Below, in pieces: positions 13,478-26,925 of a stretch of 64,000 nucleotides of DNA. Position numbers and translations under genes: made by a program. Within the stretch, counting starts at the first letter, position 1. Every line of letters begins with the position of its first letter. The DNA comes from Geosiphon pyriformis (Eukaryota > Glomeromycota > Glomeromycetes > Archaeosporales > Geosiphonaceae): assembly GCA_016748015.1 (NCBI GenBank), contig JAAOMT010000630.1, forward strand, positions 181,357-245,356, written 5' to 3'. The notes below the pieces were generated by a model, which did not search any database, was not told where the DNA came from, and worked only from the letters and a program-made list of their open reading frames with translations.

Positions 13478-16400
13478 CTAAACCACACCATCAGACAACA
13501 CAAATATCTTGCAATGTGACAAACCTGATATCACCCTATCATTTTCAACTAACCCAGTCTTTTCTATGCTTATCTTATAACCAGATCTCACCAGCCAAAC
13601 CCTACTATGATGTAGCTCAACAACACTCCTTACAAAATTGACAACAACACTAACAGCCATTTTCCTAACTTCAAAAACCTCAACAGCCTCTGAGCACTAA
13701 TTACTTATGACAAATCTCTTACACAAAACTGAATACAAACTGACATTTGAGAAACAACAACCAAGAAACTGTAGAACAGCAGAAGAAGACAAGACATGAG
13801 AACTCATCAAAAAAACCCAAGACGCAGCAGCCTTAGCAAGAATCTCATCTTGGACACCAGCATCCATGGCACAAGAAAACACATAATTGAGCAACTCCAC
13901 CTCTTTACACAATAAGCACAGCACACCAGAGTAACTTTTATCATACAATCTCTTTTGAATAGCCATAAGGAGTTGATGGTGCACAGCTTTTATCAAATAC
14001 GACTGTAGCACAGAAAACTTCCAGCTAGTAGATCCAGCAAGCATGTGTGAGTCAGGGTGTTACACTCTTGAGGTAGCACTCCAGTCCACACATTTGATCA
14101 AACTACTTCAAATCACATCACAGCCAGGCCCAGCCTTCCAATATGCCCAGCACACAGACTTAAACAGATCCCTAACAAAATAGCAGGCATTGCCAGACAT
14201 AATCATACTTTCAGTAATTAAAAGCCATTCCCGCACCCTAATGGGCAAGGAAAACTGAGAACATGCAGCAGCATCAGCTTTAATGTTGTCACAAACACCA
14301 GAATGACCTTTAACTTTGACCCAGCTTATGCTCAAATCTTTTTTCCTAATTAAATCAAAAATGTAACATCTCTTCACCCAGCATGGAACTTGGAAATCAG
14401 GTACTAGATGAAACAACTTAGAGACACATACATCAATGGCAGCTTGGCTATTAAAGTGTACTGTTACTGTACTAGAAGATGAAACACATTTCAATGCCAA
14501 AGCAACAGCCTGTAACTCGGCCAAGGTAGAAGACATCAAACCATGGATCCTAACACCAATACTATGGTTGATAGCAGAAAAATATACAGCAACACCACCA
14601 GCAACACTAGAAAAGCCAAAATTTTTTAGCAAACCATCTGTAAAAATCTCAAAAGAACCAGACCATAACTTGTGTAAACTACTATACAAATCAGAAAACT
14701 CCTCAGAAGCCAGAATGTTCAAACCAGAAAGTTAATTGGCTCTAGCCAGACTAGATAACAAAGCATCACCATTATGCAAAAACCTAGATGTGAAATCAAA
14801 TCAATGAGGGACAGGCCCTCTTGGATCAAGCCTTTTTCACTGGCAAAAAGTCTTCCAATCCATTACATGACCCTTTTTGTCAAGCAACCTGTCTCCAAAG
14901 GCAACACCAAATTACTTTAAAAAACAAACAAAACCAAAGTAAAAAGTACTCCCCAGCACCAATAACATAAAAAAATTACCAGAATCATGAAAAGTGCAAG
15001 GCAGGTTATTTGCCAAGGACAGCTCATTATTCAAAAAAATCTTAACCATACCAGCCAAAAAATTGTTTACAGGACTAACATACAACTTAACAGGGAACTA
15101 CAAAGGATCCAAAAAAGCCCAACCCAGAATCTGCAAATCCAGGAATCTATGATCAAACAAACACCCCAAAATGTCCAAAGCATTAGAAAACGTGACCATA
15201 GCAGCCAATTTGTTCTCAGCCTGTATTTGCTTGAAAAATTTCAGGCCATACAATGAGGGATAATGCAAAGCTGCATCAGGAAAGTCATGAAAAAGACCAG
15301 CTTTAAGTTTAAGACCCTTTCTGACCAAGACATCTCACTTGTGGCACACATTCAAAGAAACAAAGCTGAATTGAATACAGTAGTTGACAATAGACTGTAA
15401 GACAGCTGACACTAAATATGAGAACTGCTTATCTGTAATAGCCTTTCTGAGCACTACATTGGCAAAAAAATGAACATCTGAATGAGCCTTGGCCAAACTA
15501 GGCTTAGACAAGCCCTTTGTTGACAAAAAAATCCCCAAATATCTGTGTGTTTCATCTCTTTCGGCAATAAAAATTGGCTGCCTATTAATATCCAGAGAAG
15601 CAATCTTAACACCCTGATTAATAGGAATGGTCACAGTTTTCTCACTATTAATGGAAATATCATTAATCAAAAAGAATTCACTAGCAATGTTCAAGGCATA
15701 CTGTATTAATGCTTGGCAATCTTTAATCCAAATAGTGTTATCAACAAATGTCCCAGCCACAAAAAAGGAAGACATCTTACTACTACTCTCAACTCTGTCC
15801 AATTTAGCCACAAACTTAGTATTAATTCAGTACCCACACAAATGCTCATGCCTTTTAACTTTACACAATAGCAGATTATAAAAAATCCTCCAAAGAAAAG
15901 GTGAAAAAACTTCACCCTGATCCAAACCATCATGTACTCTATAACCATTTGAAAGACCAAAATTGGTCATCACCCTGTTAATTCTATTCTTGTGAATATT
16001 GCCAAAAAACTTGATAAACCTGTCACACATCTTGATATGCTTTAGGCTAGCCTTTAAGTGGTGTCAACCAACAGAATCATATGTCTTACACATATCCTAC
16101 AAAACCAACCAAAGTTCCTTATTTTTCTCAAGAGTGTTTTTAACTACTGACCCAACAGCAAACACCAGAACTTGAGTAGAGGTACTCTTTAACACTAAAA
16201 AATTGTTGCTGTGAAAAACACCAAACTTGCTACAAGCAAAAAAAATTCTATTAAAAAGAATCTTGGAAAGAATTTTTCTGGCTGTCTCAATTAAAGTAAT
16301 AGGGTAGGTATTTGTAAGAATTTCATCTCAATCATAAGGTTTAGAGATCATCGAAACCTATGTTCTCTTCCACAAGACAGGCATTGCACCAACAAAGAGA

Positions 16401-18045
16401 CATTTATTTAATAACACCAAAAGACACTTCATTACACTCTCGCTACCATGCTTCCAAAGTTCATTCAAAATGCCAAACAAGCCAGTGGCTTTGCCATCAG
16501 ACAGACCACCAACAACTACAAGCAACTCACTTATGTTGATCACATTTATTACACCAGAAAAAGTATTATCTCTAACATAGTCCAATAGTGCATATTGGTA
16601 AGCCCAGAGGTCAGACAGTGCAGAAAGCACCACACATTTTCTTATCCAACCTTCTATAATCTTTTCAACATTTAATCTTACCCCATTTGGATCCAACACC
16701 AGCTCATCATCAACCACCAAGTGATCCAACATTACTTTCTGAAAGAGTTTATCCAAAACACTTCTGATCATACTGCCCTTGTCCGAATAAAACTTCTCTA
16801 TGTATTTCTCAATAGCTGCTTTGATAGAAGCCTTCTGCACCAATTTCAATTCATATATTTTGGACTTCCTGTATCTTTTCCTAACAATTGACAAATATTT
16901 AAGAACATCCATCATTTTTTGATTAACATAAACTATGTTTTTTAACACACGAGCCTTATTAGCATCTAAAGTTGACCATTTTTCAACAAGGCAATTGAAC
17001 CTGAAAGTGTCATTAGATTCCAACCTTTTGACAATCTTAACAACCAACAATTCCAATCCCAGAAATTTAGAAGACTGCTTATTTTTTGAACACTAAAAAT
17101 TACTAAACCAAAGCCTAAAAAAAATCTTATCTGCAGAACTTACCAATGCCCCTTTTAGTAGTGACCACATAGTATCTAAATTATGATCTGTAGCTGTGGT
17201 GAAAAACTTAACTTTTATTATTAGAATCCTGGCAGAGGAGTAATCTCTAAAGCAAAACCACCCAGTACTATCTGCATTCTTGATTTTGAACTTTCAACAA
17301 TCCTTGTTAGCTTGTTTGTGCAAACCATTCAACTAAACATCTAGGAGCCCACCCAAACTAACTAATACTGTCACAGTATTGTGGTTTGTATCAAAGAAAT
17401 CAGAAACAGAACTGATCCAACATTTCACAACAGTGAAAAATAGACTCTCACTAACAAAAATGTAATCAATGGTCCTCTTAACACTTCTTGAATTGCACCA
17501 CGTAAGAGCTTTAATTAAATAATGACCATTAAATGAATTAACCAGACCCAGACTTGAACAGAACTTGAAACTTACACTTTTCTAGACCCACACTTATTAA
17601 AATCTCCACCCAAGACCATGAAAGTACTGGTGTTAACAGCTTTAGCAATGATAGAGTTAACCTCAGATGCTTGCCCAAAATAGATGCCAGCAGAAACACC
17701 AGTGTACAAACCAAAAACAGACACCAAGAGCTTGCTCTTGAACAGAAGCCGCACCGAAATAACCTGACCAGGAACTACTTTAACCTTAGAAACATGACAA
17801 GTCAAAGAATTGTCCATGACAATAGCAACACCAGCATCAAGATACCCAACATCCAAACCAAAAGTAAAAATCCAAACTCCATCATATTTATTCTTGATCC
17901 AAAGCCCAGAGGAAGACCTCAACTTTGTCTCAGTAACAAAAGAAACTGTATTCCCAGAACTTATATGCCAGCAAACAATATCCACTTACTTTGCAGGAAC
18001 ATTGATATCTTGAACATTGCACATAGCAAATTTCCAAACCAAACC
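13478..18045 (-). pseudogene. LINE copy 1 ORF2 (endonuclease, RT, RNase H), inactive
   Basis: The endonuclease part (17985-17572) shows TETKLR, GLYTG and GGDFNK. The RT runs from about 17056 to 15335 with FSPFLWRIFYN and FVDNTIWI. The catalytic FVDD of copies 2 and 3 is FVDN here, so the enzyme would be dead even without the stops. RNase H lies at about 14640-14280 (EIFTDG, STLAELQAVALA, KGHSGVCDN). The terminal knuckle near 13870-13915 has its usual D-H replaced by N-Y (CLLCKEVELLNYVFSC). There is a frameshift near 17570 and about ten stops. Confidence 0.85.
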
Positions 18046-18047
18046 AC

Positions 18048-20011
18048 TCATTGGAATAAAAAAAATAATAAGAAGCCAGAACCAGAACACAAATGATCCA
18101 ATCTGATTAACACTGAACTAATTGAAGCTTCCAAAGACGTCATCTTTGACTCTAATTCACCCATCTTGGTGGTTAGAATCTTGGAGCTACTTGAACTAAA
18201 ACCAGAAGTATTATCAACAACAGCAAAAAAAGAGGGAGCAGAAAGCTCTGGCACACCATCTAAAACCATATCCAAGTTAACTTCTGGAGCCAAAGGTGTA
18301 GAAACAGTCAAAGAAAACTTATAAGAAACAGGTGGCAAAAGCACTAGTTCCACAAAGCTCAACTTTCTCACAATATCAGAAATCTGATTGGTTAAAAGCT
18401 CTAAAGACCATTCCAAAGACGCCAAGCAATCAAACAAACTAGAGACACCATAGGAATTGGCACTGTTAGAAGAGGACCAAGCACCAATAGAAGATTTAGT
18501 ACCAGAAGATAGACCAGTACCTAAAAGAGACAAAGAACCCAAAAGAAAAGAGGAACCACCCGCAACTTGAGCCCAAGTTTTGCCACCAAAAAAAACCAGA
18601 CAAATGATAAGTGTCTGCTTTTTTTATAAATATTGGCCAGGCAAATCCAATCTTAATCAGTCATCACCTACTTCCCATGAACTTCAGAATTTCTACCAAC
18701 TGAACACATATCAGAAACATGACCAAATTGTTTACATTTGGCACAACATGCCAATGAAAGACTAGCCCAGCACAAACTCACACTCTTAAAAACTGGAACA
18801 GAACCAATAGCAGCCAACTTGGATGTTTCATCCTCAAAACAAATAACAGTGCACCTATCTTGTACATAAGACACAGAATTATGGCCAATAAAACAGGTTT
18901 TCCCACCATAAGCCTCCACCAAAATAGAAAGATCATGGGCTGTGGTGCCAACTGGAAGAATATAAAGCAAAGCCTAATGCTGATCTCTAAACACCCACAT
19001 TTGTTTGTCCTCATTTGCCAAAGCCACATGCACAGAATTTTTTCCCATGAACACTGACCATTTAGAAACAACCAAACTGGCCACCTTAGATGACTCAAAC
19101 TCTATAAAGGCCTTCTGTCAAAGTCCAATCAACTGCATCTTAATCAAAATAATCTTGCCAAATTTGGAGAAAACCGATTCCACTGCTGATCTGGGAAGAT
19201 CCACTGGGATCTCCTTGACAATTACCTCTTGATTTGACCAGCTGTTTACCTTTCTAAGATCATCATTAACAAGAATTTTATTACCAATCACCAGCACTTT
19301 AGCCTTATTCAAATTAGATTCTAATATAAAAGATGATTTGATAATCTCAGGAAATTTTGAGGAAGTGAAAGCACCCCCAAAACCATTCACTTGATAAAAA
19401 ATTTTTTTTATTGAAATTAATTTATCACCAACTAACTTGCCAAACACTGCAGAAAGCTCAATATCAAGCACGAAAGATTTTGTCGAATTAAAACACCACA
19501 TTTTCAGGACACATGATTTAAGTGGTGGCACCTAATTGGACTTGATATTTACACGAAGAGGAAGCTTCAGCACAACATTATCATCACTTATACTTTTGAA
19601 AGAAGGTTGTCTCAGTGAGTTACCCAGCACATATGTCCAAGTGCAAGTCTTTCTCAGCGTAGCATTGTTCATGTTATTGTCCTCACCTGATTCCATGTAA
19701 CTGGTCTCCTCAGCCACTGTGTTTGCCATGTTTTCTACATCCAAGAAATCACTTACACTGCCAACAACACTGCCAATCTCACTTTCTTAGAACATCTCAG
19801 ACTTGATGCCGACATTACTAATATTTTCCATGCTTAACGGACCAGCAGATGAGTCAATCACATCACCAGCTACAGGCTTCTTTGGCTTCTTGTAGAATGC
19901 ACTATGTGAGTAGACCATATTCACATGCTTATTTTTTGCACTTTGGTGGGTCCTTAAACCAGCCAAAATCAAACCCGAACCACCAGCAGAAGAGCTCATT
20001 GGTTCTATCAT
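18048..20011 (-). pseudogene. LINE copy 1 ORF1 (gag-like, RRM-like region plus CCHC knuckle)
   Basis: It starts MIEPMSSSAGGSGLILAG at 20011. The frame is broken by several stops and one or more frame changes. A conserved KSFVLDIELSAVFGK block (about 19490) is followed by SNQEVIVKEIPVDLPRSAVE (about 19210), which looks like an RRM-type fold, then a zinc knuckle CAKCKQFGHVSDMC near 18720. The tail is Ser-rich. By analogy with other LINEs it binds element RNA. One stop (TGA at about 19115-19117) replaces a Trp that copy 3 keeps as TGG. Confidence 0.8.
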
Positions 20012-20287
20012 GACAAATGGAAGTATGATAGAAGAAATAGCTAATAGAGACTAAGGGAAAGAAAGAAAGAAAAGCGACTTTTTCAAAGTTATCAATGCTC
20101 TTATCATGGTCAGGAGATTAACAAGAGAAAGATTTTTATTATTATTAGTTTTTTTTTTTTTTTTTATTTAATTAATGAGTGAGATCTAAATGCAACCTAG
20201 TGCTATGCATCATACAAATGATTCAAACTAGGTGCAAATCATGTGCTTTCTACACGTGACCAGCCACTCGGGCCAGTCAGGACTACA

Positions 20288-23200
20288 CTATACACCTATA
20301 TGCACAGAAACTGAATCTCCAATACCTAAAAAAAATGGACAAAACTTACGAAACCCGAAACCAACTCCAAAAGCCTCAGCCACTCTCAGCAACCTAACCA
20401 CACCAGCCGAAAACACCATAGGCAAACCAGAAACTAAAACAGGAGCGGAGCCATCACGTGGAATCAAACTGTGCTTTTCCATAAATGCTTGGTGTCTGGC
20501 CCAAACCAATCAAACATCATCCCGAAATGCTAGACAAAATTCATGCACAAAGCTCACAATCCTCTTAGCACCCTCCTTAGAATCTTTAAAGACCGAGACA
20601 GACTCACGAAGCCATTCATTGAAAACAAAGCCCTTACACAGAGCAACACCAACTTCAACCTCAGAAACACAAGAAGCCAAGGCCTGTAAGACACATGAAG
20701 AAGAGCGAGAAAGACCAGAAAGAGCCTCCCAAGCTGAAACATGTGCGCCCAACAAACGAGCATGGCCAACGGCATCCTAAGGACATGAAAAGACATGATC
20801 CGAGGTTTCAACGCCACCACAAAACAGACAGACCACACTGGAGTATCTCCTATCATACAAATGCTTGCATACAGCAATAGGAAGCCGATGATGGAGAGCC
20901 TTCATAAAGTAAGTACAACAGCCTGCCATGCACATGCTGATAAAACTGGATGCCAAGTGAGAATTGGGGTGCCACACCATAGAAGACTTAGACCAATTGA
21001 TATCAGCACGCAAACTATCATCCACAACACGAGAACCCACTCCAATCTCCCAACGAGCTCGATAAACTGACCGGAAAACATCACAAACAAAGTGTCTAGA
21101 ATTACCAGAAACTGCCGTACTACCAGCATATAGAAAACGTTCACTGACTAAATAAGGTAGGTGCCAAGCAGAGAGAACAGCACTTTTGGCAAGCGCATCA
21201 GCATGCTCGTTGCCTGAGACACCTAAATAACCTTTCACCTTAACCCAATTCACATCCAAATTCTTTTGACGGATGACAATGGCAATGTAATGACGCTCAA
21301 TCCAACAGCGGTTTCTAAAATCCAGACAAACCAGTGAAGACTCCAACCTACATGCATCCAAAGCAGCCTGGCTATCTGAAAACAAGTCAATTGAACGAGA
21401 AAAAAGAACACACTCAAGGGCCAAAGCTATGGCTTGTAGTTCTGTTAGAGTAGAAGAAACCAAACCAGACACCCCAACACCCAAACCCAAGTTAATGTCC
21501 TCAAAAAAAACGGCAGCACCTGCTCTTATGTCAACAGTGTCCAGACCAAAAAGAGATCCATCCGTATACACAGAAAGGCGGGCAGCATCAATGGTCGGCA
21601 AAGTGTTACAAATCACACCAAAATCATGAGAAAGATGAATATCAGACACAGCATGACCATCCACCAAAGAAGAACTTGAGGAGAGAGGCGCAACACTACC
21701 AAGAAAGCGAACAGAAAGATTAAACCAGAAAGGAACTGGGCCACAAGGGTCCAGCCTCTTCCAACGCTTGAAGGTCCCCCAACTGAAAACATCACTATTA
21801 CGGTCACGAAGCTGTTCCACGAAAGCAATTCCATAATGCCTGAGTGAAGAGATGTACTTGAAAAAACAGAATTTACCAAGAACTAAAGACATAGGAGTAC
21901 TGCACCGATGACGAAAAGCACAAGCTAGAGGGCCTTCCAAAGACAAATCACATCCAGAAAAAATGCGAACCACACCCGCCAAAAAATTATCCAAGGGACT
22001 GATACCAACATGAGCCGGGAACAGTAAGGGATGACGAGGATGCCAGCTGAGAATCTGGAGGTTATGAGACCTATAATAAAACAAGCAACCCAAGACACCA
22101 GTAGAATTTGCAAAAGCAACAACAGAGACTGATTTACTCTCAGCCTGGATCTGTTCAAAAGTTTTTAAATTGTACAAAGAGGGGTGATAAAGTGCATCAC
22201 TAGGAAAATCACATGGCAATCCAGACTTGGACTTTAAGACCTTGCATACCAAAGCATCCCATTTACAACAAACACCAACAGAAACAAAACTGAACTGAGT
22301 CCTGTAGCTGATGATAGGGAAAAAAACTGCAGACACCAAATATGCACACTGTTTGTCCGAAATCGCCTTTCTCAAAACAAGATTCACAAAAAACCATACA
22401 TCAGCCTGAGCTTTAGCCAAGCTAGGCTTCGAAAGACCCTCAGAAGACAAAAAAATACCCAAATAGCGATAAGATTCCCCTCTCTTGGCAATAGAAATAG
22501 GTGCACCACTGATAGTTAAATAAGGATCCAGTACCCAGCAATTGATGGGGATGGCCACTGTTTTGTCATTGTTTACAGAAATATCATTAAACCTAAAAAA
22601 CTCACTAGCAACATCAAGAATGCATTGTGTAGCAGCCTGGCTGCTACCAACCCAAATAGTATCATCAACAAAAGCACCGGCAGCAAGAAATAAAGACAGC
22701 CCAGCTTGAGAATCCACCCGGCCAGTTCTTGATATGAAATGAGAATTCAATCTGTAGCCATACACACTATCCTGTCTCTTGACCTTGCACAAAAGTGAAT
22801 CATAAAAAATTCACCAGAGAAGAGGCGAGAAGACTTCTCCCTAATCCAGCCTATCGTGGACACAATACCCATCAGTTAAGCCAAAGTCAGTCATCACTTT
22901 GTTGACATGACCATTGTGAATGCTGCCAAAAAATCTAATAAACCTGTCACACATTTTGATCCTGACTAGACTCCTCCTAAGATGTTCTCAACCAACTGAG
23001 TCATAAGCCTTGTGTATGTCCTGTAAAACCAGCCAAAGTTTATGGTTCTTTTCCAAGGCATCCTCAACCACAGAACCGATAGCAAAAATGAGAGATTGCA
23101 TCGTTGTACCCTTCAAAACTGAAAAATTGTCCCCATGAAGAACATCAAAAGTGCTGCAAGCCAAAGAGATCTTATCTGAAAGGATCTTGGAGAGAATCTT

Positions 23201-24960
23201 GCAGGCCGTTTCAATTAAAGCTATAAGATGGGTGTTCGTGAGAACTCCCTCCCATTCATATGGTTTAGGAATCATCGAAACCCAAGCTTCTCTCCAAGGC
23301 TCAGGGACCAACTCGCCAACCAAACAGAAATTCAAGAGCACCAAAAGCATATCCAAAACAGATTTGTCACAATGTTTCTATAATTTGTTGGAGATACCAG
23401 AAAGACCAGCCGCTTTCCCATCAGGAAGATTCTTAACAACAGCTGACAACTCATCAAAACTAATTGAACACATGACATCAGAGAAAGCACCATCAAACAT
23501 GTAATCCAGAGGCCAATATTGATGAGCCCAATCCTCAGACAAGTTAGACACCACCTCATGTTTTCTGGTCCATCCCTCTATAATTTCATCCACCTTAGAT
23601 TTAACCAAAACAGGCTCTAAAATCAACTCATCTTCTATAACCAAATGATCCAGGACCACCTTGCGAAAAGAATGCTCCAGAACACTCCCAATGGTGTGAC
23701 CTTTGTTCAGCTCAAAACTTTCCATCCTCTTACCAATAGTCTGCTTTATCGAGGATTCTTCAGCGCGCTTGGATTCCACTAATTTGAAGGAGCAGTATGA
23801 TTTTCTTGTCTTGGCCAGTGCAGAATGAATAAGATCAAAATTAGAACCTAAAAGAAACAGAGACTTAACTACCAATGCACCAGGGGAGTCGAGTCTGTGC
23901 CACACCTCCAACAAAGAAGCAAAACCATCACTAGAAGCCAAACGCGAAGCCTTGACCAACTTAAAAACCAGCAGCTCCAGCTTGTGAAACCTAGAAGAAG
24001 TCTTAGTAAACACGCCATCAAAACCTTTGAACCATTTCTTCTTAAATGTACCACCCGCTGAAAGAACCAAAATCTTGCAAACAATGTCCCACATAGCGTC
24101 CACATCTGAAAATCTTACTGCCACACCAAAAGCATTCAAGAACATAGAGACATTAGCAGCTGAGGCATCCCTGAACTCCAACCACTTAGCTTCACTGGCA
24201 CTATTGACATCAAACTTCCAATGGTCTTTATTCACTTGCTTGCAAAGAGAATTCAAACACGTATCCAAGAGCCCGCCCAAACCCAAATCCACTGAAACAG
24301 CTTGATGGTCCGTGTCAAAATGCTCACTGACATTCAAAACTTCATGACGTACTATCACATTGACAAGACTCGAGGAGACAAACACGTAATCAATTGTTTT
24401 CTTAACACCTCTAGAATTTTCCCAAGTGGGCATTTTTGCAGCCGGGCTACTAACTAAAGAATTAACCAGACCCAAATCAAAGCATCTTTTGAAACTTGCA
24501 CTTTTATGAGAGCCGTCTTCATTAAAATCACCACCGAGAATAATAAAAGAAGATTCGTTGACAGTCTTCACAATGAGAGAATTGATTTCACCAGCCTGAG
24601 AGAACCAAACCACTGAAGAAGCACCAGCATAAAGCCCCAAAATTGACACAGAAAGTTTACTCTTGAAAAGTAATTTAATAGAAAGAAGCCAACCAGGCAC
24701 CTCAGAAACCCTGCACACATAATGAGCCAAAAAAACATCCATGATAACAGCAACATCCGCACCCAAGTGACCAGAGTCCAAACCAGAAGTGAACACTCGG
24801 ACACCATCGAACTTGTCTGCAATCCACGGACAAACCCTACTTCTTAATTTCGTTTCAGTAACAATAAAGACCAAATTGTTTATATCTTTATGCTATCTAA
24901 TAATGTCCTCTTGCTTAGTGGGATTGTTCATGCCCTGACATTGCACATAGCAATTCTCCA
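20288..24960 (-). pseudogene. LINE copy 2 ORF2: endonuclease, RT, RNase H, zinc knuckle; stops only, no frameshift
   Basis: A single frame of about 1,557 codons carries only seven in-frame stops. The endonuclease has TETKLR, GLYAG, GGDFNED (about 24510-24538) and DTDHQAV (about 24301-24321). The RT has IPKPYEWEG, HKAYDSVG, GEVFSP and FVDDTIWV (about 22650-22676). RNase H has VYTDGSLFG (about 21545-21563), TELQAIALALE, SDSQAALD and KGYLGVSGNEHADALA. It ends with knuckle CLFCGGVETSDHVFSC (20780-20830). Compared with copy 3, four stops replace Trp, one replaces Gln, one replaces Arg and one is unclear. Catalytic residues are otherwise intact, which makes this a good reference for the family. Confidence 0.9.
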
Positions 24961-24971
24961 GACTAAACTGC

Positions 24972-26756
24972 TCATTGGGTGAGGGGTAAAGACACCGAAA
25001 GTGCACCTATACTATCCACTTTGGCCGAAAGGCCCAGAACCGTCTCCATTAGACATTTCATGCTGTCTTCCAGCTTAGACACCAAAGACATATCAAAAGA
25101 CACCACTCCCACGACATTCCCACCACTAGTGGACACACCTAAACCCTCATTCATTACTACATCCGTCCCTTGATCCTGTGATGAAGGGGTTACCAACGGC
25201 TGACATCCAGAGCTTGGCTGGAGAACCATTGGCCCAAGTGCATCCAACCTCTTAGCCAGCTTACCAACTTGCTCTGCGAGGCTGGCGAGACTGTGCTCAA
25301 GAGCAGTGAACCTATCGTTGACTTCCATCGCAACCTGTTGGGATGGCTTCATCTCTGAAGAGGAGCCATTATTCACCACAATGTTCTGACTAGAAAGGGG
25401 GAGCGAAAAACACCCGTGAGCAACCTTTGCCCAAGAAAGACCACCAAAAGAGACTGGACAGGCAACTGAAGCCGAGCATTTGGCATAGATGGCCGCTAGC
25501 CTGCTTTTATCTGTATCCAAGAAAACCCTACGCAGCAAACTACCAGAAGATAATTTCTCACCAACTGCACAACCCAATGACATGTGACCCAATTTCTTAC
25601 ACTTGGCGCATTTAGCAGAAATGAGGCAAGACCAGCGGAGATTGGTGTTCCTGAGTACTGGCGTAGTTCCCACAGCAGCATCCAATGATTCAGCAGAGTC
25701 AAAACAAACAACAACACACCTGGCCCAAGCATATATAACAGAATGACAATCAATGATACACGTTTTCCCACTCACAGATCTAACAAAATCCCAGATATCA
25801 TGAGCAGTGGTCCCTATCGGCAATGTGTAGAGCAGCACCCTATGTTGGTCCCTTACATCCCACACTTCCTTGTCTGAATCAGCCCTAGCCACATGTACAG
25901 CATCTTTCCCAATTAAGATGGACCATTCAGCTGTGGCCAAATCAGCTTGATCCGATCATTCGAATTCCACCATTGCCTTCTGTCACAGCCTGATCAACTG
26001 CATCTTGATCGCTTTAATAACTCCAAACTCGGATAGCGCAGCACGCACAGCCTCAGCCAATGTTCCAACTGGAATTTCTCTCACGACCACAGCCCGATCT
26101 GATCGCCCAGATGATTTCTTAAGATCGGTGTTTACCATGATATTCGCACCAGTAGTCTTTTCAGTGGCCTTTATTAGACCCAATTCGGAAGTGAATGTTG
26201 CTCTGATGATCCCTGAGAATTTTGAGGGGGTAGACACCCCCCCAAAACCATTAATTCCAGAAAATAAACTTCTGATCTTCTTGAACTTTTCCTGGGTCAA
26301 ATTTCCTTCTACTGCTTTCAGATCCAAATCCAAAGCAAATGACTTTCTAACCAAAACATTGACCAGGTTCTTAAGAGGAGGGGAAAGCACCAGAGGGGCA
26401 TCCAGAAGAACATCATCATTATCATTGTCATCCAGGAAGTCAATTTTTCCCAAAGGTTTTCCCAATGCTTTCTTAGTTGTTAACCGCAAACCTTTCGGCG
26501 TTTAATCCAAATCTCCACCAACAAGTGCACCACCTTCACCATAATCAAAACTTGTCTTCTCAACAAGACATTCCTCTTCCATATCAACACTGTCAGATTC
26601 TGTGGTATCACCAGTCTCCGAACCCCATGAATGACCACTTTGCACCTTAGCAGAACCCTTATCAGCACCAGTATTGTCCTTAAGAACACCACCCCTTCTT
26701 TTTTTCCTCAACAGAACAGTCTTGAAACCACCCTCAGAGCCAGAACTTTTAACCAT
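24972..26756 (-). pseudogene. LINE copy 2 ORF1 (gag-like with CCHC knuckle)
   Basis: One continuous frame with three stops: TAA at about 26502, TGA at about 25980, TGA at about 25941. It begins MVKSSGSEGGFKTVLLRKKR. An acidic N-terminal part is followed by RKSFALDLDLKAVEGNL, then SDRAVVVREIPVGTLAEAV (RRM-like), then DQHRVLLYTLPIGTTAHDI, then a knuckle CAKCKKLGHMSLGC near 25600. A coiled tail (ALEHSLASLAEQVGKLAKRL) could mediate oligomerisation. The stop at 25980 sits where copy 3 has Trp. Upstream of the ATG the frame reads on through a PKKKSQKVFWEKFFTIQYD-like stretch of unknown status. Confidence 0.85.
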
Positions 26757-26925
26757 CTGTTTTATGACAGCAATACTAGAGCCAACAATGGCCTCATAAT
26801 CAAGCAGAAATGGTTTGGATTTATCGTACTGAATAGTAAAAAACTTCTCCCAAAAAACTTTTTGACTTTTTTTTTTAGGATTTGTGGAGGAACGAGAGAA
26901 GAAGTTTTTTTTATTTTATTAATTT

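Larger units (their letters stand above)
13225..20147 (-). mobile_element. LINE copy 1 (APE-RT-RNase H type), full length but broken
   Basis: The element runs right to left. Its 5' UTR is at about 20012-20140 (a tctttctcttgttaatctcc-like start also found at 49369 onward in copy 3). ORF1 spans 20011-18048, ORF2 spans about 18045-13478, and the 3' UTR runs into an A-rich tail (T-rich on +) at 13225-13250. Its tail lies in decayed RT sequence and its 5' end abuts the poly-A tail of LINE copy 2. The domain order (nucleic-acid-binding ORF1; endonuclease, RT, RNase H and zinc knuckle in ORF2) fits the Tad/I-like LINEs that carry RNase H. The clade is inferred, not proven. Confidence 0.88.
20148..26925 (-). 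mobile_element. LINE copy 2 (APE-RT-RNase H type), least AT-shifted copy
   Basis: It is oriented right to left, with a poly-A tail at about 20150-20172 (T-run on +), 3' UTR up to 20287, ORF2 24960-20288 and ORF1 26756-24972. GC is visibly higher than in the other copies. Its tail touches the 5' end of LINE copy 1 in the same orientation. The 5' end near 26905-26925 falls in an A/T run next to decayed Ty3 sequence. The frame of ORF1 stays open upstream of its first ATG to about 26900, so the true 5' end could be missing. Confidence 0.9.

Noticed and set aside
20232-20780. 182-codon + strand frame
   Set aside because: Antisense shadow of the C-terminal part and 3' UTR of LINE copy 2 on the - strand; no family resemblance.
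26005-26505. 166-codon + strand frame
   Set aside because: Antisense to the RRM-like part of LINE copy 2 ORF1, which is conserved in three other copies.
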